A DNA stretch of 64,000 nucleotides. Origin: Cephalopachus bancanus. Taxonomy: Eukaryota > Chordata > Mammalia > Primates > Tarsiidae. The notes below the pieces were generated by a model. The model was given only the letters and a program-made list of their open reading frames with translations. It did not search any database and had not been told where the DNA came from. This document shows, one piece after another, positions 12,002 through 23,673 of this stretch; position 1 is the stretch's first letter, and the number at the start of each line of letters is the position of its first letter. The translations under genes were made by a program, and so were the position numbers. The DNA is taken from contig JAPVLO010000083.1 of NCBI GenBank assembly GCA_027257055.1, positions 4,448,001 through 4,512,000 of the forward strand. Direction: 5' to 3'.

Positions 12002-12946
12002 TGTTGGGAGCCAGTAATGGAGGCCTGCCTGCTGACAAAGTCCAGGGGGCCAAAGACCCCAGGCCGCAAAGCGAGCCTGGACAGCTGAAACCCTTGCTTC
12101 TTCTATTTTTGCTATTAATGCAGCTGGAAAATTCTGTACAGTCTGAAGGTGAAAAATAAAACTCCAATTCATGTTATCCATTGCTCCATACATAGAAACC
12201 AAAGAGTATTTTATGAGAAAAGGTTGTTTCTATTATTCCCTTATCTGGCTATGCCCCTGACCTCCTAGTGCTAGGCCTCACTGTCGCTTTATCTAGTTTT
12301 ATGGCTGAAAAACTCACAATGAAAACAGTGTTCTTTCTAAAGCCCATAAAAAACTCCTTAATCTCACCAAAGAGTCATGAGCAAAACCTTAAACATCAGG
12401 TGTGGATAGAAAATTGCTTGGTAGAGTCACTTTTTGATTAACAATTAATTAGAGTTCCCAGAATGTTATTTTGTCCCAGTTACTATGATTTGTATTGTGG
12501 CTTGCATGTTAGGATAGAGTTACAACTCATTAACCATACTTATCTGAGCCTCTAACATAAAAAAAAAAGCATTTCTATGTTATGTTGTTTTTGCTGGTGC
12601 AGATTTAGTATTATAGAGTGGCTTAAGCTTAATTTGAGTGTATGTTATTCAATAATCTTTAAACTGTGGTAATCATTGTAGGAATGATTTATAAACTTGT
12701 TTTTACAGTTTAAGTTAGAGTAAATTAGTTGGATAAAACTTTACTAGACATAATTAGATTAAGTTTTGTAGACTGAGGATATTAACATCTCTAGTGTATA
12801 ACATTCTTTTAAAACTTATCATGTGCTTTAAAAATCACAAGACAGTGACACTCTTGAAAAAACATATGTCCATGAAAAAATACATGTCAGAGTGGCTCCC
12901 TGAAGAACACCATGCATAAACTGCTTGTCCTGTTTTTTATCTCAGT

Positions 12947-13006
12947 CAAGGTTATTGATTAAGTTACTGGTTACAGCAAGGTTATTGATTAAGTTGCTGG
13001 TTACAT
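12947..13006 (+). promoter_or_regulatory. 30-bp tandem repeat in LTR U3
   Basis: Two adjacent copies of caaggttattgattaagttr with a shared ending ctggttaca, about 45 bases upstream of the TATA box. Tandem U3 repeats often act as retroviral enhancers; function here is inferred from position only. Confidence 0.7.
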
Positions 13007-13049
13007 CTTGTTGTAAGAATTTTCTTTGTCCTTTTCTTTGTATGAATAA

Positions 13050-13079
13050 TATAAAAGCTCACTGTTAACTGACAATAAA
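13050..13079 (+). promoter_or_regulatory. LTR TATA box and polyA signal
   Basis: TATAAAA at 13,050-13,056 is followed by AATAAA at 13,074-13,079. The close spacing implies a start site just after the AATAAA and a very short R region. Confidence 0.65.
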
Positions 13080-13171
13080 CGGCATCTGTCCTGCTAACAC
13101 CAGAGTCAGGTGTCTGAGTGTTTCCTTCAATGCCTACTCCGTTCCTTCCTTCGGGAGACACTGAACCCTGG

Positions 13172-13354
13172 CTATTTGTACCCCCCAGAAAGCTATTGAA
13201 ATAAAACAAGTTTTTTTAAAGAGTCCAAGGTCTGCCTTATAAGACACTGAGGTGGTATCGAGGTGAAGTATTTGTCTAAAGAATGGCAAGAAAACTATAA
13301 ATTGGAGAGTTGGAGGATTGTCCAAATAAATACTTAAAATACCTAGACTGACAG
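13172..13354 (+). repeat. 183-bp direct repeat flanking LTR, right copy
   Basis: Same sequence as 11,819-12,001, beginning ctatttgtacccccc and ending tagactgacag. It is separated from the probable LTR end at 13,160 by eleven bases (ctgaaccctgg), then continues into gagttagtgatagag, which is absent after the left copy. Confidence 0.95.
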
Positions 13355-13469
13355 GAGTTAGTGATAGAGAAGACTAGTATAAACCAGGTGCCAGAGCTCT
13401 TATACATTCTTGGGGCTAACCAAAATATGTGGTTAGGAAGATTAATTTTGGAGTTTAAATAGCAAGGCT

Positions 13470-13625
13470 TCAAGTCCAAGTTATTCTACTTGATCTTGCA
13501 CAAATGATTTACTTCCTAGAACTCTTTTTCCTTATTTTAAAGTGTTGTTAATAAAATTTCGTAGATTGTTGTGAGAATTAAAGAAATCTTTTTAAAGAAA
13601 CTTACAATAGTGTTTGGCATGCCTA
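13470..13625 (+). repeat. MIR element, weak
   Basis: MIR-like order of words: tcaagtccaagttattctac, ttgcacaaatgatttacttc, ttgttgtgagaattaaagaa and tagtgtttggcatgcc. Strongly decayed. Confidence 0.55.
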
Positions 13626-14763
13626 TCTTTTCTCCCTTCCCTTTCCTTTCTGCTTGCACACCTGGACTCATTTCTTTCTTGCAATACCTTGACAAATGCA
13701 TCCTGTAGTCATCAACTCACATTGCTAACATTCTCTTTTCTAACCTCTCCCCCTGGAACAACAAGCTCATTAGACACATCTGCCTACCTATTTTACCAAA
13801 TGCTTTAACATCATATGAATGAATCTTCATTTTCCAACCTCCTATCTCAGTCTTCTTATTGACAGGAGTGTCAATGTCATGTATTTTAGATGTTTTCATG
13901 CCTGGCACCCCACTTCTGGGTGCCAAATTATATCAGGGTAAGGATAGTTAATCCTGCTGCTAACATCAAATATTCTGAGCATAGCTGAAAGTTTGGAAGA
14001 GAGCCCAGCCATGAAGAGATGAGCCAGGGAAAAGGAAGGAAGGGCAAACCTGAGAGCAAGCAGAGGCAATGCAGTGAGTTTAAATTCTGGGCAAGGCCCA
14101 AGATGTTAGCTGTCTAATGAACTGGCCTGTTCCTATTAAAGTCTGGGGACATAGCACCTCCTTGAGTGTTGAAAATGGGTGGGGCTCCAGGTATTGTTTG
14201 ATTTGCAGGCTAAGATGTTCTATTTATCAGAATTCTGGTTTCATTCCCTCAAGGTCCTTCAGTTTTGAACTCCTGAGCTCAGGCCTGCTGCAACACTTCT
14301 GAGTCCTATCCAAGTTTTTATGTCCAAGCCCTTGTGATAACTGTACAGGATTCACAGAAATAAAGGTGAAACTGACCTCTATCAGATAAAACTTGAGATT
14401 GAGTTTTATCAGAAATAACTTTCCTGCTTGAAAGAAAATGGAAAATCTGTTCCAGAATGTATGCCTTCAGCCAGGTTTCCTAATTCTACTGTAATATATA
14501 AAAATTGATTCCTTACGTTTTCAAAAATAAGTATTTTTTTCATTACTATCATATAATCACCATCACACCACCAGCTCCACCCATTGTCTTCATAGTCATC
14601 TTCATCACCATTCTTTCTCTCTGTTCTCATCAGTAAATATTTTGGAGTATGGTATTTACCATCTGCAGGTCATTGTGCTAGACAGTGGGCTTGCCGGAGC
14701 TCATAGATGCAGTCTAAGACAGAGCTCTTTCTTTAGCTCCCTGGGACACAATGGTCATGAAGA
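13626..14763. other. no gene seen
   Basis: About 1.1 kb of non-coding sequence. Several 60-73 codon frames on both strands have no recognisable content. The acidic minus-strand frame at 14,409-14,630 only reflects a simple tcatcac-rich stretch. Confidence 0.4.
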
Positions 14764-14815
14764 ATTGTTTTAGTCAGGATTCTCCAGAGAGACAGAACCA
14801 ATAGAATATATAGCA

Positions 14816-14852
<37 letters not shown>

Positions 14853-15425
14853 TGAGAAGGGATTTATTAGGGGAATTGACCCACTCAATTATGAAGGCTG
14901 AGAAGTCCCCGATAGGCTGTCTGCAAGCAGGAGAACCAGGGAAGCTGGTAATGTGTCTTAGTGCAAGTCTGAAGGTCTAAGAATCAGGGAAGCCAATGGT
15001 GGAACTCTCCATTTTGAGACCAAGAGCACAAGGGCCTACTGCTGTAAGTCCCAGATCCAAAGCTGAAGAGCCTTTGGCAGGGCAAGAAAAGAAGGGCATC
15101 CCAGCTCCAGAAAAGTAAGCAAGAATTCGCTCTTCCTCCATTTTTTTGTTCTTTCCGGGCAGCCATCTGATTGAATGATGCCTGCCCACACCGAGGGTAG
15201 ATTTTTCCCATTTACCAATCTAAATGTTGGTTTCCTCTGGAAACACCCTCACAGACACACTTGGGGCAACCTAATTAGTTTAGTCAAATGCCAAACCACC
15301 TGAGTTTCCTTTTTGGCAGAAGAGAGACAGGCTCAGTGCCTCCTGAAGAAGTGAGAAAAATTAATGCTCTACCAGTTATCTGGGTATCCCTTAATACAGT
15401 CAAGTTGACACCCAAAATCAACCAT
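14764..15425 (+). repeat. old interspersed repeat (TCTCCAGAGA family)
   Basis: Begins ttagtcaggattctccagag and includes an internal (GA)n run (about 14,817-14,852), gaattgacccactcaattat, tctgattgaatgatgcctgc and ends near aagttgacacccaaaatcaa. The same family recurs at 58,036-58,562 and, in the opposite orientation, at 52,783-53,872. I know the sequence as a common old mammalian repeat but do not assign a name. Confidence 0.7.
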
Positions 15426-16929
15426 CTAAGAAGAGTTGGTAAATAGTCTTTTTTTTAAGCCTTCTGTGTTCAGGAAGTGCTGGCAGCAGATTCACTTCAC
15501 CCCACTTCCCTGCTGACCTAGTGGGTTATGTGGGTCAGGAAGCATTTCTTTCAGTTTCATTAGCCTTGAAGCTCACTCTATCATCTTTAAATTGAGTTCT
15601 ACCCAAATAATGGACAAGGTACCCATTAAGTAATTTCTCAAAGAACATTTCTCATTCACATCTGTAACATCAGCATCAAAAAATATGTCTGTGAGATAGA
15701 TGATGTTCAATAAATGTTTACTGAGCACATTTTTATAAAAGAAAAAACAAATAAATACATTGAGTTCTTCCACACCCTCAAAGCTGTGAGAGAAAGGGAA
15801 AAAACAAGGAAAAGTTAAAATGAGATATTGCGTCCAAATAAGAAAATTGATTAGTTCACAAATCATGCATTAAAAAGGCCTACAACTTACTAGATCCATA
15901 AATTCCTCAGAACCTCTAAGTACATTACCTTTTTAGAAGAACAAGTATTAAATACACACATACACCACAGTTTGTGTAGCTCTATTGGAGGAATATGTGA
16001 AGCTATTTACAGTAGAGTACTAATTAGCTTTTCTTTCACATCGAAACCTAATCATCAGAATCTGCCTCTTTATAACTTCTGTCCGTTTGTTTGTTTTCCA
16101 CCCAAGGAGATAAAGTCTCACTGCTCAACTATTCTAAATCTATTGTCACGACTCCCCTAAATCTTCACCAGGCTGAACACTCCAGGGTCTTTCTACACTT
16201 TCTTGATTGACAGGACTTTAGTACTCTTGGCTGCTTTTCTCTGAATCATCCCATTCTGTCCACCTTTAAAACAGGATTATGATACAGAATGCCCAGGCAG
16301 AATGGACTGGCACACTCAGATTTTATTTCTAGTAGTGCATTCAAGGAGGGCATTGTTATTTGTTTCTTTTTTTGGAATTTTCATCTGGAGACCTGGTTTT
16401 GCATTTGTGTGAAAACAATCACCCACCTGCACCAATTTTTTTGCTTGATTAGTCTGCTAGTCGCTGCATCTCAGCAATGTTCAGCCATGTCCTGTTATTC
16501 AAAGATGCACTGCAATGTATTCAGAGTGACAAAGTCCTGGAGTGTGGTTATGCTCTGTAACTAAAGTATTATTATAGCTGTTAAAACTTTTAAAAATAAA
16601 ATGCTCTTCAGCTGTTCTCCCCTGCCCCCCCCCAAATGAATGAGCATTCCTAAAGATGTTTAATCTCAGGAGCTCATCCTACAAGGTACACAAGATTAGT
16701 CCCTACGGTACTCTCACATTTCATATCTTAGGTGAAAATCTTATTATTTGGAGCTATTGCAAGATTTAGAAGATAAAATAGGTCTAGTTGAATAAAAATA
16801 ATAGAAATCACAAACAAAAATATTTGCTTCTGTCTGCATTCAGAAGCGGGGATACACAAACCAGCAAGATGTCAACATCAAACAACTGTATTATTACTAC
16901 ATCACATTAATTATATAAATAATAAAACA
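15426..16929. other. no gene seen
   Basis: About 1.5 kb of AT-rich non-coding sequence. The 97-codon minus frame (15,573-15,866) and 91-codon plus frame (16,289-16,564) have hydrophobic, aromatic-rich translations typical of AT-rich random DNA. No domain recognised. Confidence 0.4.
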
Positions 16930-17115
16930 GCTAATGTCTGTTTACTGTTTTTTATATGCCAGGAACAATTCTAAATGCATCATAGCTCTCATCTCATTTA
17001 ATTCTCAGAATAACCCTACAAGATGGGTATTGCTGTGAAAGAATAAATGGAAACCCAGAAAACCTCAAAGCATGTCCTGTGCCACATAACTAGTGAGTGA
17101 CAAAAATCATGACTG
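16930..17115 (-). repeat. MIR element
   Basis: MIR core in reverse: ttatatgccaggaacaattc, catctcatttaattctcaga, ataaccctacaagatgggta and cacataactagtgagtga. Confidence 0.8.
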
Positions 17116-17394
17116 GAAACCAAGCTGTCTATGTTGAATCCATACCTCTGGGTTCCCATTAGTTACAGTCAAAGGCATTCTGGCTGAAAAATCAAGTGAC
17201 AAGATGTAGGGTGTGTGGAAACAGGCTTCATGGGCTGCTGGCAAGACTGTCAGCTGGTATAACCTTTCCAAGAGAAATCGGGCATTCTGTATAAAAAGAC
17301 TTACAGTGTATTCTGTGGAAATTGAACAAGCGTGAAACATGTATCTATCTTCAGCAAGGTCAGTTGAAACAATGTAAACAACAGCAAAAATATA

Positions 17395-17690
17395 AAAATA
17401 ACCTACTGTTCAATAAAGGGGATTGGGTAAATAAACAGTGGTACATTATACAATAAGGCTATTGTGCAGTCATTAAGAATTATGATTTAGATGTATATAG
17501 ACATAAAAAGTAGACACAGTTTAGCGGAAATACATGTAAAAAGTAGAATCTAAAATACGATATTGTTTATAAAATGTACACATATATGTGTATATATATA
17601 TATGTATATATAAACACACTTATTTTAAAAGCTCAGAAGTAATAGACCAAAATGATATCAAAAACATATCTCTGCATAGTTATATTAAAG
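17395..17690 (+). mobile_element. old L1M fragment
   Basis: Word order matches the 3' end of ancient L1M elements: ggggattgggtaaataaaca, gtggtacattatacaataag, attgtgcagtcattaagaat, then the TA-rich tatatatatatgtatatata. Heavily decayed. Confidence 0.65.
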
Positions 17691-17904
17691 GTTGTTTTTC
17701 CAATATAACTACCTTTATTTTTTCACTTTTCTACATTAAACATGTAGTTTTTTCTTAATACTTTGACACTTTATTCAACCACTTTTCTATCAGAAAAAAG
17801 TTATTGAAAAACATTAATTTTTTAGCCTATATTTACCTAAATGTAGCAGCTTCAACAATGTCCTGTTTAAACTCATATGTCATACTCAGAAGTGTCTTTT
17901 TTTT

Positions 17905-18604
17905 TCACCTTTAAATTTTTTATTTTAAAATTGTGGGGTACAATTCAGGGTTAGGTATACAAATTTTTTAAATTTCATTATAGAAATGTGGGGTACAAGT
18001 GAGGATTAACTATATAAGTAGGCTACATGCAGGTGAAGTTTCAGCTTCTTTTTTTCCTCTCTCTCTTTATTTTGTTTTAAAGATGTAGGGTACAAGTCAG
18101 GTTTAGGTGCATAAGTGTTCTATGTACAGGTAAAGTTTAGGCCTCCCACTGCTCCTCGCTTCCGCTGGTTTAGGATCAGGTACCCTTAGCGATGTTATGT
18201 GACCCCAACCCCTACTCCCCTGGCAGTGTTCTACTACTGCCAATCTACTATTGTGATAAATGTTCAGGGCCCACTTATGAATGAGAACATGTGGTATTCA
18301 GTTCTTTCTGTGATAGATCACTAAGTATGATAGACTCTAAATTCATCCAATGTGCTTCAAAATCCATAATTTTGTTCTTCTTTAAGACTGCATAATATTT
18401 CATCATGTATACATACCACATATTGTTAATCCAGTCCACTTTCATTGGGCGGCTCAATTGGTTCCATGTGTTTGCTATTGTGAACAGTGCTGTAATAAAC
18501 ATGCACATGCAGGTATCTCTTTGGTAGAATGATTTGAGTTCCTCCAGGTTTATTCACAGAAGGGGGATTGCTGGGTCATATAGCCATTCAGCTTTTAACT
18601 GGCC
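17905..18604 (-). mobile_element. L1 3' end fragments, several tails in tandem
   Basis: Minus-strand L1 sequence. Three successive L1 3' termini are visible on the plus strand: tgtggggtacaattcagggt (about 17,933), tgtggggtacaagtgaggat (about 17,987) and tgtagggtacaagtcaggtt (about 18,085). The third continues through the 3'UTR into the ORF2 C-terminal region (ggtcatatagccattcagct near 18,580). The minus-strand 77-codon frame at 18,275-18,508 is a scrap of ORF2. The upstream limit against the next fragment is uncertain. Confidence 0.8.
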
Positions 18605-18880
18605 CATACTCTCCCTGGTAGTGGACCAAGTACTCTGTGTTGTAAAACTCATATTTTTCCCCTCCCTCCACTGGCAGTGCCCAGTGACTGCCAATCCCTC
18701 CCTTGTGCTAATGTGACTAATATTAAAGGCCCATTTATGAGTGAGAACATGTGGTATTCAGATCTTTGTTTCTGTGACAGTTCACTTAGTCTGATGGTCT
18801 CCAACTTCATCCAATTTGCTGCAAAGTCCATAATTTTGTCCTTCATAATACTGCTTGTGTATATGTACCACATTTTCTTT
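18605..18880 (-). mobile_element. host L1, 3' piece
   Basis: Minus-strand end of ORF2 plus 3'UTR: ttgctgcaaagtccataatt, gtgagaacatgtggtattca and ctccctccactggcagtgcc. It stops at the shared 13-mer ccacattttcttt (18,868-18,880), which also begins the next host piece at 21,508. Removing the L1 at 18,881-21,507 and one 13-mer rejoins these pieces in register, so they were one element. Confidence 0.8.
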
Positions 18881-19029
18881 TCTTTTTAATTATAAAGATA
18901 TGGGATACAATTCAGGGTTAGTTATACAAATTTTGATTAGGCAGCTACCCTTGTTGATGAGGTGTGCCCCTCCCTCCCCTTGACAGTTTCCCACTACTGT
19001 CAATCCCTTTCTTATGGTATTATAATTGT

Positions 19030-21507
19030 TCAAAGTCCACTTATGAGTGAGAATATATGGTACTCTGTTCTTTGTTTCTGTGATAGATCACTGAGTATGA
19101 TCGACTCGAAATCCATCCAAGTTGCTGTGAAGTCCATATATTTGTCTTTCTTTATGGCTGCATAATATTCCATTGTGTATTTGTATGTATGTACCACATT
19201 TTTTTTCATCCAGTCCAGCTTCGAGGGGCAACATGGTTGGTTCCATGTTTTTGCTATTGTGAATAGAGTTGCAACAAACATACGTGTGCAAGTATCTTTT
19301 TTGTAGAATGATTTGAGTTCCTCCGGATGTATTCCCAATAGGGGAATTGCTGGGTCATATGGAAGGTCATTTTCTAGTTCTTTCAAAAATCGCCACACTG
19401 TCTTCCAGAGAGATTGCACTAGTTTGCATTGCCACCAGCAGTGCGGATGTGTTCCTTTTTCTCCGCATCCTCTCCAGCATCTGTTGTTGTTTGTTTTATT
19501 AACAATGGCCATTCTTACTGGAGTTAGGTGGTATCTCAATGTGGTTTTGATTTGCATTTCTCTGATGATGAGTGAGGCTGAACACTTTTACATGTGTCTG
19601 TTGGCTGCCCATATATCTTCTTTTGAGAAGTGTCTATTCATGTAATTTGCCCACTTTGTAATGGGGCTGTTTGTTTTTTTCCTTTTGGCGCATTTGTGTT
19701 CCTTGTAGATCCTAGATGTTAGCCCTTCGTCAGATATACAGTTGGCAAATATTTTTTCCCATTCTGTGGGCTATCTCCTGCTCTCTTGATGGTTTCTTTT
19801 GCTTTGCAGAAGCTCGTTAGTTTGATGAGGTCCCACTTGATTATCTTATTTCTTAATGTATTGGCCTTTAGTGTTCTGAATAAGAATTGGTTGCCAGTTC
19901 CAATTTCCATAAGGGTGTCTCCTGCATTTTCTAAAATTCTTACAGTTTGAGGTTTACATTTAGGTCTTTGATCCATTTGGAGTTAATTTTTGTGTATGGT
20001 GATAGATAGGAGTCCTGTTTCAATCTTCTGCATGTGGTCAGCCAGTTTTCCCAGCACCATTTACTGAAAAGTTTCTCTCCCCAGTGGTTGTTGTTGGAGG
20101 CTTTGTCAAAGATGAGTTGATTGAGGAATTGAGGCTTTGCTTCCAAAATCTCTATCCTGTTCCATTGGTCTATATACCTGTTCTTGTACCAATAGTAGGC
20201 TGTTTTCATCACTGCAGCCTTATAGTAAAGTTTGAAGTCTGGAAGTGTGATACCTCCTGCTTTGTTTCTTTTGCTAAGGATGGTTTTGGCTATTCGTGGC
20301 CGTTTGTGTTTCCATATGAATTTCTGTATTGTCATTTCCAGGTCTGAGAAGAAGGATGTTGGCAACTTCATGGGTATTGCGTTGAATCTGTAGATTGCCT
20401 TCGGTAGGATGGACATCTTAACAATGTTGATTCTTCCTATCCATGAGCATGGAATATTTTTCCATTTGTTTGCATCTTCTTGGATGCAAACCATTTCCAT
20501 TTGTTTGCATCTTCTTGGATTTCTTTGAGCAGTGTATTTTAGGTCTCATTGTAAATGTCTTTCACTTCTCTGGTTAGGGAGATGCTGAGATATCTCATTT
20601 TTAATTTGGGTCTCTGCCTGCTTGTTGTTGGTGTATAGGAATGCAACTGTCTTTTGCACATTTATTTTGTACCCTGAGACTTTCCCAAAATCCTTTATCA
20701 GTGTAAGCAGGTTTTTGACAGATTCTCTTGGGTATTCAAGGTATAGGATCATATCATCAGCAAAGAGGGATAACTTGACTTCCTCTTTTCCTATTTGGAT
20801 ACCCCTGATTTCCTTCTCTTGTCTAATTGCCCGAGCTAGGACTTCCAACACAATATTGAACAAGCAGGGTGAGAGTGGGCAGCCTTGTCTTGTTCCAGTT
20901 TTCAGGGTAAATGTTTCCTGTTTCTGTCCATTTAGCAATAAGTTAACTGTGGGTTTATTGTAGATGGCACTTACTATTTTGAGGTGTTTGAGGATTTTTA
21001 TCAAGAAAGGATGCTGGATTTTATCAAAAATTTTTCCCGCATCTAATGAGATAATCATGTGGTTCTTGTTTTTAACATATGTTGATGTATTTAATGACAT
21101 TTATGGTCTTGCGAATGTTGAACGAGTCCTGCATCCTGGGGATGAAGCCTACTTGGTCATGGTGTATGATTTTTCAGATGTGTTTTTGGATCTGATTTGC
21201 TAGAATATTATGGAGGATTTTTGCATCTATGTTCATAAGTGATATTGGCCTGTAGTTCTCTTTTTTTGTTGGATCTTTACCTGGTTTGGGTATCAATGAT
21301 GTTAGCTTCATAAAATGATTTGGGGAGAATTCCATCTTTCTCAATTGCCTGGAATACTTTCAGTAGGATTGGTATCAGCTTCTCCTTGTATATTTTGTAG
21401 AATTTGGCTGGAAAGTCATCTGGTCCAGGGATTTTTTTTTTTTTTTGTAGGTAGTTTTCTTATAACAGAGTTAATTTCCTGGGTTGTTATTGGTCTATTT
21501 AGTGTCT
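19030..21507 (-). pseudogene. L1 ORF2 (RT to C-terminus), broken
   Basis: This is the reverse transcriptase and C-terminal part of L1 ORF2p, the enzyme that copies L1 RNA at a nicked target. Three long pieces remain on the minus strand: 21,100-20,546 (184 codons, RT fingers/palm with the active-site motif [12 protein letters not shown]), 20,500-19,940 (186 codons, thumb-type region) and 19,557-19,030 (175 codons, including the cysteine-rich [10 protein letters not shown] segment). Frames are separated by indels, including a 35-bp tandem duplication at 20,462-20,520. The endonuclease domain is absent because of 5' truncation. The catalytic FADD is intact, but the protein could not be made as one chain. 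Confidence 0.9.
20462..20520. repeat. 35-bp tandem duplication inside L1 ORF2
   Basis: ccatttgtttgcatcttctt occurs at 20,462 and again at 20,497, a 35-base step. It lies between two ORF2 frame pieces of this L1 copy; the other L1 copies here have a single copy, so it is private to this element. Confidence 0.85.
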
Positions 21508-23655
21508 CCACATTTTCTTTATCCAGTTCACTTTTGATGGGTAAAAGAGTTGGTTCCTTGTTTTTGCTATTGTGAGTTGTGCAGAAATAAACACGCATGT
21601 GCAGATGTCTTTTTTGTAGAAAAATTTATGTTCCTCCAGGTATATTCATCTGCATGAGGTCAGACAGTTTTCCCAATACCATTTGCTAAACATGGACTCC
21701 TTTCCCCAGTGATTATTGCTAGTGGCTTTGTCGAAGTTGTAATGGTTGAGGGACTATGTTTTTCTTCTGGAATCTGTCTTGTTCCACTGGTCTCTGTACC
21801 TATTCTTGTACCAATACAAGATTGCTAGATCATATGGAAGGTCACTTTTTAGGTTTTTTAGGAATCACCACACTGGTTTCCATAGAGGTTGACCTAGCCT
21901 GCACTCCTACCAATATTATGAAATCATTCCGTTTGCTCCACACCTGCACCAGCACCTGTTGTCTTTTGACTTTTTAATGATAGCCATCCTTACCAGAGTT
22001 AGGCAGTATCTCATTATAGTTTTAATTTGTATTTCTCTTGGTGATTAGTGAGGCTGAGTATTTTTTCATTTGTCTGTTGGCTGCTTGTATGCCATCTTTT
22101 AATAAATGTCTGTTCATGCCTTTTTCCCACTTTTTAATGGGGTTGTTTGTTTTTCCTTTCCCTTCACTTGAGTTCCTTGAGATCCTGGATGCTAGGCCTT
22201 GTCAGATGCATAATTTGCAAATATTTTTCCCAATCTGTGGGTTGTCTCTTTACTCTCTTGATGGTTTCTTTTACAATGCAAAAGCTTTTCAGTTTGATGA
22301 AGTCTTATTTGTCTATCTTAGCTTTTATGGCAACTGTTTTTAGAGACTCGGTCAAGAATCTGTTTCCTACTTGGAGGTGCATAGAAGGATGTTTCCTACA
22401 TTTCTTCTAGGATTCTTATAGTTTCACGTTTTACATTTAGGCCTTTCATCCATTTTGAGTTGATTTTTGTATATGGTGATAGGTAGAGGTCCAGTTTCAT
22501 TCTTCTGCATGAGATCAGCCAGTTTTCCCAGCACCATTTACTAAATATGGTCTCCTTTCCCCCAGTGATGTGTTATTGATGCCTTTATCGAAGATGTGTT
22601 GGTTGAGAGACTGTGTTTTTTGCTTCTGGAATCTCTGTCTTGCTCCATTGGTCTATGGACCTATTCTTGTACCATTACTAAGCTATTTTGGTTACTGTAG
22701 ACTTGTAATAAAGTTTAAAGTTGGAAGCGTGATACCTCCTACTTTGTTCCTTTTGCTGAGGTTATTCCTTCTGTGGCTATTCATGCCCTTTTCTGTTTCC
22801 ATATGAATTTCTGTATGGTTGTTTCCAGGAATGAAAAAAATGATGTTGGTAATTTGATGAGTATTGCATTGAATCTGTAGGTTGCCTTGGGTAGGATGGA
22901 CACCTTGACAATTTTGATTCATCCAGGCCATGTGCATGGAATGCTTTGCCATTTGTTTGTGCTATCCTTGATTTCTTTGAGCAGTGTTTTGTAGTTCTGG
23001 TTGTAAATGTCTTTCACTTCTCTGGTTAGGTGGTTGCCAGGGTATTTCTTTTGTGTGTGTGTGTGTGTGTGGCTATTGTGAAGGAGATTGTGCTTTTTAT
23101 TTGGTTCTCTACCAGCTTGCTGCTGGTGTATAGACATGCAACAGTCTTTTGTATATTGATATTTTGTAACCCAAGGCTTTACCAAAGTCGTGTACCGGAG
23201 TGAGGAGGCTTTTGACAAAATCCATAGAGTTTTCAAGGTACAAAATCATATTGTCCTATTTGGAAATCTCTGCTTTCCATCTCTTTATAGCTCTGGCTAG
23301 GACTTCCAGCACTATGTTGAACAGGAGTAGTGAGAGCAGGCATCCTCATCGTGTTTCCATTCTTAGAGTAAATGCTTCCAGCTTCAGACTATTGAGCAAA
23401 GTGTTGCCTGTGGGTTTATCATAGATGGCTCTTATTGTTTTGAGGAATGCACCTTCTATGTCTAGGTTCTCAAGGGTTTTTTTATCACGAAGAAATGCTG
23501 GATTTTGTTGAATGCTTTTTCTGTGTCTAATGATATATCATGTGGTTCTTGGTTATATCTGTTAATGTGCTGAATTACATTTATGGTCTTGTGAATATTG
23601 AATCAGCCCTGCATCCCAGGAATGAAACACATCTTGTCATGTTGGATGATCCTTA
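21508..23655 (-). mobile_element. host L1, middle piece (ORF2 RT to C-terminus)
   Basis: Older, more decayed minus-strand L1. It starts at about 23,655 in the RT region (complement of catcccaggaatgaaacaca) and ends at 21,508 just before the ORF2 C-terminus. The segment encoding the FADD catalytic motif is deleted: at about 23,253 atcatattgtc jumps to ctatttgg, where the neighbouring L1 has about 30 more bases. A (GT)n run lies at 23,053-23,072. Only 60-80 codon frame scraps survive. Its 5' edge corresponds to the point where the L1 fragment at 33,251 ends. Confidence 0.85.
23053..23072. repeat. (GT)n microsatellite
   Basis: About ten GT dinucleotides inside an L1 ORF2 remnant, flanked by gggtatttctttt and ggctattgtgaagg. 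Confidence 0.9.
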
Positions 23656-23673
23656 AGATATGGTTTTGTATAC

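Larger units (their letters stand above)
12002..13160 (+). mobile_element. solitary class II (betaretrovirus-like) ERV LTR
   Basis: Starts TGTTGGGAGCC, the typical beginning of class II LTRs, and plausibly ends CGGGAGACA at 13,160. The U3-like part holds two 30-bp tandem copies (12,947-12,976 and 12,977-13,006), a TATA box (tataaaa, 13,050-13,056) and a polyadenylation signal (aataaa, 13,074-13,079) only 18 bases later, a spacing seen in mouse mammary tumour virus and IAP-type LTRs. The length of about 1.16 kb fits a betaretroviral LTR. No gag, pol or env remains and no primer-binding site is evident, so this is a solo LTR. Family assignment is inference from termini and layout. Confidence 0.65.
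18881..21507 (-). mobile_element. 5'-truncated L1 with 13-bp TSD
   Basis: A 2.6-kb minus-strand L1 inserted into an older minus-strand L1. Its 3' tail is at 18,881 (tctttttaattataaagata) and its 5' truncation is at 21,507, within ORF2 ahead of the RT core. The flanks carry exact copies of ccacattttcttt at 18,868-18,880 and 21,508-21,520, a canonical target-site duplication. It is the cleanest single-insertion event in the window. Confidence 0.93.

Noticed and set aside
12002..13171. Complete endogenous provirus
   Set aside because: Only one LTR and no gag, pol, env or primer-binding site is visible; it is a solo LTR.
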